Part shown: piece after piece, positions 16,756-26,087 of the stretch
Numbering within the stretch: the first letter of the stretch is position 1
Layout: every line of letters begins with the position of its first letter
Assembly (NCBI GenBank): GCA_029287535.1
Contig: JARFQY010000149.1
Coordinates: forward strand, 1 to 37,385
Source of the DNA: Filomicrobium sp.
GTDB lineage: Bacteria; Pseudomonadota; Alphaproteobacteria; Rhizobiales; Hyphomicrobiaceae
Length of the DNA stretch: 37,385 nucleotides
Direction of reading: 5' to 3'
Notes under the pieces: generated by a model
Database searches by the model: none
The model's input: only the letters and a program-made list of their open reading frames with translations
What the model was told of the DNA's origin: nothing
Program-made: the position numbers and the translations under genes

Positions 16756-17574
16756 ATGACGATCGCTCAGAACCTCACTTTCGAAGCTCTTAAACAGAAG
16801 CAACAAGGCGCTTGGGCGTCGGGAGATTACGCCGTCGTCGGCACGACCTTGCAGATCGTCGGCGAACAACTTTGCGAGACCATCGATCTCAGTTCCGACA
16901 GCAAGGTTCTCGATATCGCCGCCGGAAACGGCAATGCCACTCTGGCGGCGGCCCGCCGCTTCTGCGATGTCACCTCGACCGACTACGTACCAGCTTTGTT
17001 GGACAAGGCACGCCTTCGCGCGGATGCCGATGGCCTTGCCGTCAACTTCCAGACCGCCGATGCTGAAAACCTGCCTTTCGAAGACAACAGCTTTGACGTT
17101 GTCATGTCGACATTCGGCGTCATGTTCACGCCTGACCAGGCGAAGGCTGCCTCCGAAATGATGCGTGTCGTACGTCCAGGCGGTTCCATTGCATTGGCCA
17201 ACTGGACGCCGGAAAGCTTCATCGGTCGGATTTTCAAGACGCTCGGCAAATACTTGCCGCCTCCGCGTGGCGTCAGTTCACCTGCGCTTTGGGGAACGCA
17301 AGCGCGCCTGACGGAGTTTTACGGAGATACCGCTAGTGACATTGCGCTTCACCCGCGCAGCTTCGTATTCCGTTACCGCTCGCCAGACCATTTCATGGAT
17401 ATCTTCCAAACGTACTACGGGCCGATACACAAAGCCTTCCTCGCTCTCGACGAGGACGGCCAAGCGAGCCTCGACGCCGATTTGCGAGCACTGATCGCTG
17501 AGATGAATACGGCAACCGACGGCACCATGGCCGTTCCGGCAGCTTACGTCGACGCCGTCGTACGGAAGGCTTGA
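16756..17574 (+). CDS. Class I SAM-dependent methyltransferase
   Basis: 272 residues with a Rossmann-type methyltransferase core. Motif I is VLDIAAGNGNATLAAARRF near residues 50-68. It is followed by TSTDYVPALLDKAR (acidic end of strand 2), FQTADAENLPFEDNSFDVVMSTFGVMF (motifs II-III) and MMRVVRPGGSIALANW (post-motif). This is the UbiE/Methyltransf_11 pattern. The C-terminal 90 residues contain a substrate-binding part typical of small-molecule methyltransferases. The substrate is not determinable. TGGAGC stands 5-8 nt before ATG 16756. It is flanked on both sides by unusually long gaps and has no operon partner. Confidence 0.9.
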   Translation: MTIAQNLTFEALKQKQQGAWASGDYAVVGTTLQIVGEQLCETIDLSSDSKVLDIAAGNGNATLAAARRFCDVTSTDYVPALLDKARLRADADGLAVNFQTADAENLPFEDNSFDVVMSTFGVMFTPDQAKAASEMMRVVRPGGSIALANWTPESFIGRIFKTLGKYLPPPRGVSSPALWGTQARLTEFYGDTASDIALHPRSFVFRYRSPDHFMDIFQTYYGPIHKAFLALDEDGQASLDADLRALIAEMNTATDGTMAVPAAYVDAVVRKA

Positions 17575-18100
17575 GCCGGGACAGGCCATTGCCATTGCAG
17601 GCACTGTAGGCGGACGCCGCGAGACGCGGCTCCGCTGTCGTCGGCATAGAAGAGGAGGTCCGGTGTGTCGCATTGGGCCTCTGCCGGGTACATGCGGCCT
17701 CGGCAAGACACGCCTTCTCCATCCGTGCCAGGCGAAGCCCTTGGCGAATCCAAAGTAGAATCGGATCTCGTGACGCCCGAGGAGCAACACGAGCGGGTGG
17801 ACCGAAGTCGGCCAGCAACGCGTCATGCGGCTTGGTCGCTTCGTAAAGGCCACCTTACAAACCAGCAGACTTTGGGCTAATCTTCGTTCAGACAGATGTT
17901 TTTTAGGGTTGAAGCCGATTGCGGGCCGTTCGGCAAATCAACCGCGCAAGAATGGTCTTTGCTGTATTTTCACACGCCAAAACGCTTGGTTGGCCGCACG
18001 TTTGAGGAAGTTATACGTAGCTGGTGTTTCGCTTTGAAAGCGAGCGTTGCTCGACCTGCGGATTTGATCCGGCCATTGCCGCAGAATTAGAGACTTACGT
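17575..18100. other. 526-bp region without a recognised gene
   Basis: Three overlapping frames on the minus strand (roughly 17540-17850) are open because of base composition; none gives a recognisable domain. A near-palindrome TCGCTTTGAAAGCGA lies at 18029-18043, 57 bp before the bestrophin start, and may be an operator. The area may contain decayed coding sequence, but I could not identify its source. Confidence 0.45.
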
Positions 18101-19132
18101 ATGTATGTTAGCAATCGAATTCAGTATCGGCATCTCATCTGGGAAGCGCTGGTCCCAATTGTCATCGCAACGCTTTGGTCTCTAACCGTCGTCTACCTTC
18201 ACGTATTCGCTGGCCTGAATTGGGTCGTCTTGCCGGTGCTCCCCGTGACATTGGTTGGGATTGCGGTTTCGCTGTACGTCGCCTTCAAGAGTGCTTCAGC
18301 TTACAATCGCTGGTGGGAGGCGCGAACCGCTGTTGGTTTGATGGTGGCTCAGAGTCGGGAACTCGTCGCGCACTCGCAAAGCTTCATACAACCGGACATG
18401 GAACGGCCCGACAAAAAGGTCGTCAAAAGGATTCTATATCGGCATTTGGGTTGGATTTTTTTGGTCGCACATATGCTGCGGCGAGATTCGCGTCTTAAAG
18501 ACAGGCCGCACAGAAGAATGTTCAGCCATCGCTGCACCGATGTTGAGCACATGCGTGTCAGTCAGCATGACAAATCCTATCAGGAGTTTCTGGCCCCAGA
18601 GGAGTGTGCGGCGGCGGAGGCATTCAACAATCCGCCTTACTACGTCATGCTTCAGCAGGCACACGAGCTGCGCGGCCTAGCAGGAGCCGGCGCGCTGGAT
18701 CCGAACCGCCATGTTGCAATGGTGGAACTCCTGGGGCGGCTCACCATAGCCTACGGCGTCTGCGAGCGGATCAAGAACACACCATTCCCAAGGCTGATGA
18801 CTCACTTCGGACGACTGTTCACATGGGCTTTGGTTTTCATGCTCCCGCTTGCGTTTCTGGATGTTTTCGAACAAGAGGCGAAGAAGCACGACTTCTCGGT
18901 GCTTTTGACTCACGAGTACGTTTTTTCGCTTGTCCCCTTCTCAGTGTTGATCTCCTGGATCTTCTTGATGATGGAGAAAGTCAGCGAAAGCCATGAGGAC
19001 CCCTTCGAGGGTGGCACCAATGACGTGCCGCTATCGGCGATCTTCCGATTAATCGAGATCGACGTGAAACAGGCATTGAATGAAAAAGACATGCCGGCAC
19101 CGGTGCGGCCGGTGGACGACACCTTGTACTAG
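18101..19132 (+). CDS. Bestrophin-like membrane protein (UPF0187/DUF bestrophin family)
   Basis: 343 residues. The N-terminal half has two hydrophobic segments (about 14-34 and 37-60), then FKSASAYNRWWEARTAVG at 63-80, the hallmark of bacterial bestrophins (SAYxRWWEGR). A second pair of membrane segments lies near 240-260 and 275-295, the latter with SLVPFSVLISWIFLMMEKVSESHEDPFEGGTNDVPL. DPFEGGTNDVPL is the conserved stretch after the last helix. Bacterial homologues form pentameric ion channels; KpBest conducts cations and eukaryotic members conduct chloride. Selectivity cannot be judged here. ATG 18101 follows AGAGAC weakly. The gene stands alone and converges with the bactofilin-CSPG gene 141 bp away. 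Confidence 0.88.
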   Translation: MYVSNRIQYRHLIWEALVPIVIATLWSLTVVYLHVFAGLNWVVLPVLPVTLVGIAVSLYVAFKSASAYNRWWEARTAVGLMVAQSRELVAHSQSFIQPDMERPDKKVVKRILYRHLGWIFLVAHMLRRDSRLKDRPHRRMFSHRCTDVEHMRVSQHDKSYQEFLAPEECAAAEAFNNPPYYVMLQQAHELRGLAGAGALDPNRHVAMVELLGRLTIAYGVCERIKNTPFPRLMTHFGRLFTWALVFMLPLAFLDVFEQEAKKHDFSVLLTHEYVFSLVPFSVLISWIFLMMEKVSESHEDPFEGGTNDVPLSAIFRLIEIDVKQALNEKDMPAPVRPVDDTLY

Positions 19133-19273
19133 GTGCCTCGCAAATCCGGAGCAGAAGGGTTATTCCGCGGCGGTCAGAAATAATGCGTGCGGTTGCTTGC
19201 TACGGGCGTGGGACGGCTGGTGATCCCAAGCCGCCTTTGTCAGGTTCGCGTCGGACGGCATCGGCGTCGCAGT

Positions 19274-19975
19274 TCAGTTTCGAACCGAAACTTGGACGTG
19301 TTGCACCTTGCCGGATGTTGCGCCCTTGGCATCTGAAACGATCGTGTCGAAACCCGCGGTCGTCGCGCTTGTGCCGTCATGCACGAAGACAATGCGGCCG
19401 CCTTCCAGGTCGGCCTGGGTGAATTCGCTGATCGGCGCCGAACGGGCCGCTGCCATTGCGACAAAACCATTGGTTGGATTGGTGACCGTGTAAGTGAGGT
19501 CCTCGGCTGCATCATCAGGATCGAATGCCGTGAGATCGACTGTCGTGATCCGCGCCGCACCACCGCGGTCGACGGTCAAGTGAAGATCACCTGCCAGATG
19601 CGGCGGCACGTTACGCAAAGTTGCGCTGAGCGTTCCACCTTGCTCCATTGCGATCTTGCCGTACTCGACCTTTCCATTGACCGATCCCGTCTCGCCAATG
19701 CGAATGAGTCCTATGACAGACACATCGCCTTGCACATCGCCATGCACTTCCGCGCTCTGCGCCCTGAGTGAGCCGTAGATGCCGCCAGTCTGACTGATCT
19801 CGACCGACTGAGCTGAAAGGTTGCCTTGCACCCGGCCGTTGACGGTGACTTGCCCCTTCCCGACCACGTCACCCTCGATCACCGTGTCGGCCATTATGAT
19901 GCTCTTCATCGTTGAATCGCTCAATGGATTGCTCCTCACGAATGCTGGCGCCGGCTTCACCCGAACGGTTTGCAT
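19274..19975 (-). CDS. Bactofilin fused to a CSPG/cadherin-like repeat (third bactofilin)
   Basis: 233 residues from ATG 19975; starts at 19909 (MKSIIMADTV) or further upstream to 20263 are possible, but the upstream part looks non-coding. Residues 26-122 are a bactofilin core: ADTVIEGDVVGKGQVTVNGRVQ, QTGGIYGSLRAQSAEVHGDVQ, IGETGSVNGKVEYGKIAMEQGG. After a short linker, residues 140-232 match one CSPG/cadherin-like repeat: ARITTVDLTAFDPDDAAEDL, TYTVTNPTNG, EFTQADLEGGRIVFVHDG, GFDTIVSDAKG. That repeat normally occurs in tandem in secreted adhesins and binds calcium through such D-x-D sites. No signal peptide or membrane helix is visible. The pairing of a cytoplasmic polymer domain with a usually extracellular one is unusual. 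Confidence 0.85.
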   Translation of the reverse strand: MQTVRVKPAPAFVRSNPLSDSTMKSIIMADTVIEGDVVGKGQVTVNGRVQGNLSAQSVEISQTGGIYGSLRAQSAEVHGDVQGDVSVIGLIRIGETGSVNGKVEYGKIAMEQGGTLSATLRNVPPHLAGDLHLTVDRGGAARITTVDLTAFDPDDAAEDLTYTVTNPTNGFVAMAAARSAPISEFTQADLEGGRIVFVHDGTSATTAGFDTIVSDAKGATSGKVQHVQVSVRN

Positions 19976-20450
19976 GCTTACTGGCACTTCCTGGACGGCG
20001 GCTCCGCGGCACGATCGCTCATTGGCAATGCCACCGATCTGCGGTCGGCCTTGCGAATGGGCGCCCTTAGGGCCGGCCAGCCGCCTTGGATTTGCTACGG
20101 ATGCAACTAGCCCAAGGCGGAACTCAACACTATGCTTCCGATATGTCCACTTCTTGATCGGGCAGACCGCCCCTCCGCACGCGAATTCCTGTGGGGGAGG
20201 TTCCGCTGGATCCATAGATACGGACCAGGTAACGCGCTTTAAGGATGCCAGCAGACGTGCCAAGCCTTGATAGGAGCCACATTGCTCTGCCGCGTCCGTC
20301 GGATCGCGGCCGCCAAGTCTTTGCGGTTGCTAACTTATGCTCGCGTCGTGTAAATCTTGTATGCAAGTTTGAGGTCGCGCTCCCAGATGATGCGCTGCCT
20401 CATCGGCCCCGTGCTGTGCACCCCCAATACACCCACAGCATTGCGGTCGC

Positions 20451-20492
20451 GGGCCAGGACTAGTTTCCCTCCTAGTTTGCTAGTCCTGGTCC
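20451..20492. repeat. Long inverted repeat (13-bp arms)
   Basis: CCAGGACTAG at 20454-20463 and CTAGTCCTGG at 20480-20489 are perfect complements with a 16-nt spacer. Outward the pairing continues with G-T, G-C and G-C to 20451 and 20492. It lies just before the dehydrogenase remnant. No T-run follows on either side, so a terminator is unlikely. Confidence 0.7.
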
Positions 20493-20525
20493 TGTCATTG
20501 CCGTCCAAGGAAGAGCTTCGGCCCA

Positions 20526-20640
20526 AAAACCATCTTGATTACCGGCTCGACCGACGGCATCGGGCTGGAAACGGCACAGACGCAACCCTGCAAAAACTGG
20601 CCCGGCCTCAAAAAAGGCTCGCATCAGAACGGCTTATTGT
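20526..20640 (+). pseudogene. Short-chain dehydrogenase/reductase remnant (frameshifted N-terminus)
   Basis: The frame beginning at 20526 translates as KTILITGSTDGIGLETAQ, the nucleotide-binding TGxxxGIG motif and first helix of a short-chain dehydrogenase. Near 20575-20585 the reading shifts by one frame: the continuation ATLQKLARPQKRLASE, which resembles the rest of the first helix, is read in another frame and stops by 20659. No ATG lies directly before the motif and no catalytic YxxxK segment follows. It is therefore a 5' fragment of a dead gene, about 35-40 codons long. No intact copy is present in the window. Confidence 0.7.
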
Positions 20641-20813
20641 AGCAATCATAAAATTATAGGTTTCCTGATGTTCCGCATCGGGGAGTCGAATTGTAAATAA
20701 ATAGGGTCGCCGACGTCGCATACGCTTCCGCGAGCACTGCTGTCAGCGACCTACATGGCTCGAATTCGTTCAACCCCGCGAGTAATTCGCAGCAAACCGA
20801 ACACTCTGCGTGA

Positions 20814-23066
<2,253 letters not shown>

Positions 23067-23105
23067 CCGCACAGCGAGTGGTCGGAGACGTGATAGACAA
23101 ATCCC

Positions 23106-23157
23106 TGACCGGTCATTGGTTGCCGAAGACCGCAGCCGTGACCGGTCGTGGGTTGCC
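23106..23157. promoter_or_regulatory. Paired palindromic direct repeats in the katG-oxyR gap
   Basis: TGACCGGTCATTGGTTGCC at 23106-23124 and TGACCGGTCGTGGGTTGCC at 23139-23157 match at 17 of 19 positions. They start 33 bp apart, about three helical turns. The first ten bases TGACCGGTCA are a perfect palindrome in copy one (one change in copy two). They lie about 155-205 bp before oxyR, suggesting a binding site for a dimeric regulator on one DNA face. Confidence 0.5.
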
Positions 23158-23310
23158 CAGTCCTAAGAGGGCGCAGAAGAACCGCCTGACGTCTGATATC
23201 AAAGCGGGCCAAGCCTACGCCGCGTTTCGAAAACGTGAACGTCGTCGCGCTGGACAGACCCACCGATAAGATCTAATTGTCCACCTAAAAGAAAGCGATC
23301 AGGTGGACTG

Positions 23311-24288
23311 ATGATCAATATCACCTTGAAACAGCTGCGCTACTTCGATGCCCTGGCTCGAGAACTCCATTTTGGGCGCGCGGCTGAGGCTTGCTCGGTG
23401 ACCCAGCCGGCCTTGTCGATGCAGATCCAGGAATTCGAGCAGAACCTTCAACTCAACCTTATTGAAAGAACGCGTTCGGGCGTTCAAATGACGCCGCAAG
23501 GCGAAGAAGTGGCCCGCCGTGCGGCCAAAATACTGAGCGAAACGCGCGATCTTATTGATCTTGCGCGCAGTGGTGACTCACTGTTGACCGGCGCGCTGCG
23601 GCTCGGTGTCATTCCTTCAGTCGCCCCTTATGTTCTTCCGCCGCTATTGCCACTCCTCCGCCAGCAGCACCCGGAGCTGGAGCTGTCGCTGCGGGAAACT
23701 CAGACCCACGCTCTCGTTCAGGAATTGGCCGACGGCAAGCTGGATGTTTTGTTGCTCGCCCTGCCGATCAAGCATTCCGATATCGAGGTGGAACCGCTGT
23801 TTGAGGACCGCTTCGTGCTGGCGATTACCGGCGAACGCGAACTCAGCGAGGATGTCAGGGCAACCCAGGACTTCGTTGAACACGAACGCCTGTTGCTGCT
23901 CGAGGAGGGGCACTGCCTGCGTGATCAAGCCCTCTCGTACTGCGACCTCCAACAGGTCAAGAACCTCAATACCTACGGAGCCTCGAGCCTTTCAACGATC
24001 GTGGAATTGGTTTCGGCTGGGCATGGCATCACCTTGTTGCCGGAGATCTCACTGGGCGTTGAAGCGCGTGGGCGGGAATTGAAGCTGATGCGGTTCGCCG
24101 AGCCAGAGCCGCGACGCACGCTTGGACTTGTTTGGCGTGCCACCTCGCCGCGACGGTCGGACTTCCAGGAATTGGCCCGCCTCGTCCGTGACGCGGCGGA
24201 GCCGCTCGTGCTGGCAGCGCGGGAAAGCGTCGCTCCCGACGGTGGCGAAACATCGCCAAAGGCGACCAAACGCAAGAAAGCAAGCTGA
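23311..24288 (+). CDS. oxyR: Hydrogen peroxide-sensing LysR-type regulator
   Basis: 325 residues. The N-terminal winged helix is typical of LysR proteins (LKQLRYFDALARELHFGRAAEACSVTQPALSMQIQEFE, residues 6-43). The effector domain carries the OxyR signature EEGHCLRDQALSYC, with peroxidatic Cys202 and resolving Cys211 nine residues apart as in E. coli Cys199/Cys208. A threonine in the GVIPSVAPYVLP stretch position is replaced by Ser, as in several OxyRs. The C-terminus has a lysine-rich tail (SPKATKRKKAS). It lies downstream of katG on the same strand; in many alphaproteobacteria the two are divergent. AGGTGG at 23301-23306 is a good ribosome-binding site for ATG 23311. Confidence 0.95.
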   Translation: MINITLKQLRYFDALARELHFGRAAEACSVTQPALSMQIQEFEQNLQLNLIERTRSGVQMTPQGEEVARRAAKILSETRDLIDLARSGDSLLTGALRLGVIPSVAPYVLPPLLPLLRQQHPELELSLRETQTHALVQELADGKLDVLLLALPIKHSDIEVEPLFEDRFVLAITGERELSEDVRATQDFVEHERLLLLEEGHCLRDQALSYCDLQQVKNLNTYGASSLSTIVELVSAGHGITLLPEISLGVEARGRELKLMRFAEPEPRRTLGLVWRATSPRRSDFQELARLVRDAAEPLVLAARESVAPDGGETSPKATKRKKAS

Positions 24289-24351
24289 TAAAGCCGGCAC
24301 GCCAGGAGGACACGGCGCAGCATGGCGTGCTCGTGGATGGTGTCGCGGATG

Positions 24352-25854
24352 CTATTGGCGCATCGAGGTGCGAACGCTTCGGCGCGCAAGCCCGCTTCCG
24401 TCGTTGGATCGTCCACCTGAAAGGGCGTTTGGATTGATTGCGCGTCCGGTAAACTGGTGCGTCCACATTGCCTCGGCGACTTGCTGCGTCGCGGTGAAGC
24501 GCATCGGAAGCGTGACATCCTGCTCGTCGAGCAAATCAAGTGTTCTTGCCACGTCCGGATGCTCCATGCGGGCCAGGACCGGGTCGTCGGCCGAGGCCGA
24601 GGCCGTCAACAAGGGCGCCAACGCGAACGGCCTGTAATGAAGCTCTTCGGGATGTTCTTCGTCGAACGCCGGGGCTGCGACAAAGCCTGTCGACCAGCCG
24701 TCCGCATTGCGTTCCGCGAAAGGTCTCGATGGCCGCTGTTGCCGATCCGCGATTCCCAATCGTGTTGCCATTGAGGTCAGACGCGATTGGCGCGCTGCGG
24801 TTTGGCTGCGGCTTGGCTTGTTCGGGGCTGGCGCTGCCCTCGTTGAAGGCTCCGTCGCGGGGTCCGGTTTGGAACCCCAAGCCCCGCCAAGGGCGGCCAG
24901 CGCAAACAGACTCGACAGTTGGCGCCGATCGGCGTTAGAGGGCCCGCGTGGTTCCCGTGGAGCACGCGTAATGGGTTGTGGAGCCGGCGGAACCAGCGCG
25001 CCCAACGATGCGACCTTGAACTCAGTCTTCGGTGGATTAGCCGCGACGGGAGCAGGTGCGGCCGCGACTGGCAGACGCGGCTTGACGCGGGCGCCCCATC
25101 CACTCGCCAGCAGAGTTGGTTTCGGTGCCCGGGGGGCCTGGCGCAAGTCATGGAACGAGGCAATTTGCACGGCCAGTTTCGTGTACTTCGCCCGCGCCTT
25201 GCGCACGTCGGACTTGTTAATCCGGCGGCCATCGGATGGCACGTGTTTTGACTTCCCTTTCGGGAAAAGCAACGCCAACTCATAGCGCGGCATCCGCGGC
25301 CAGTGGCGGGTGCGCCCTGTATCGATATGCACGAATGGAATTGCTGAGGTGGGGTAATAGCCAACTCCGCCACGCTCACGGATCAGTGCCGAATATCGCA
25401 GTTGCTTGACTGAGATATCGGGAAAGTGGATGTCGATTGCCTTGCCCAGAATGTGGCGGCTTTTCCTGGCCTGTCCGCCGCGTGTCTTGCGCAGCATGTT
25501 GTTTGTTTTTGCGGAGCGGTAGCCGGAGATGATGTGGGTTGGTTCGCGCGTTCCCAGTTCTTCGCGGATCTCCCAAAGCAGATCGATGAGCGTGGGGTCC
25601 ATCGTGGTCGCTTCGTTTTGCCGCCAGTCGCGAGCAATCCAGTTAATCTTCTTCATCGCCTCCGGCAAGCGCTTGCCGTTGCGCATGTAGACGATGTCGA
25701 GTGTTTCCTTGGTGTGAATGTTGTAGAGCGCGATGCGCCGTTCACCTTTAGGTGCGGCGGTGCAATGGTGCGAGCCCAGTCCAATCGAAAACAGCAACCC
25801 GACAAGGAAAATGCTCAGGCAGCCGGTGGCTGGGATTCTGAAGCCGTTGCGCAA
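24352..25854 (-). CDS. DUF882/M15-type peptidoglycan peptidase (MepK/YcbK-like) with long C-terminal extension
   Basis: 500 residues. The N-terminus has a hydrophobic segment (LSIFLVGLLFSIGLGS) consistent with a signal or anchor. Residues 37-190 form the DUF882 (peptidase M15_2) domain. Zinc ligands are visible: His134 and Asp141 in SRHILGKAIDIHF and His176 in FVHIDTG. HIISGYRS at 107-114 is the family's substrate strand. E. coli MepK (YcbK) is the characterised relative; it cleaves 3-3 cross-links in peptidoglycan. The last 280 residues are mostly Pro/Ala/Arg-rich and disordered, ending in a conserved-looking stretch (LPMRFTATQQVAEAMWTHQFTGRAI). It lies 233 bp downstream of the L,D-transpeptidase on the same strand. 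Confidence 0.88.
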   Translation of the reverse strand: MRNGFRIPATGCLSIFLVGLLFSIGLGSHHCTAAPKGERRIALYNIHTKETLDIVYMRNGKRLPEAMKKINWIARDWRQNEATTMDPTLIDLLWEIREELGTREPTHIISGYRSAKTNNMLRKTRGGQARKSRHILGKAIDIHFPDISVKQLRYSALIRERGGVGYYPTSAIPFVHIDTGRTRHWPRMPRYELALLFPKGKSKHVPSDGRRINKSDVRKARAKYTKLAVQIASFHDLRQAPRAPKPTLLASGWGARVKPRLPVAAAPAPVAANPPKTEFKVASLGALVPPAPQPITRAPREPRGPSNADRRQLSSLFALAALGGAWGSKPDPATEPSTRAAPAPNKPSRSQTAARQSRLTSMATRLGIADRQQRPSRPFAERNADGWSTGFVAAPAFDEEHPEELHYRPFALAPLLTASASADDPVLARMEHPDVARTLDLLDEQDVTLPMRFTATQQVAEAMWTHQFTGRAINPNALSGGRSNDGSGLARRSVRTSMRQ

Positions 25855-26087
25855 TTATCCGCCCCGTTCATCCATGCTGACAATACGGCGTTCCGGTCTC
25901 TTCTCCGGTCCGACGCTGTCACCCCGTCCTCCGATCCCCAGGTTAAAAAAAATTCCTTAAGGACCGGTGAGATTCTCAGTCTGTTGGAGCTATGGGGCGC
26001 GAGCATGGCAACGCCCTGCGATATGCTGCCGCGCGCCCTGAAGCAGGGCGCGCAACATCGCGGGGCGTTATGATCAAGCGGAGTGCT

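Noticed and set aside
17278-17853. A 191-codon minus-strand frame crossing the methyltransferase end and the following gap
   Set aside because: Overlaps a clear methyltransferase, is Arg/Pro-rich, and has no motif or ribosome-binding site.
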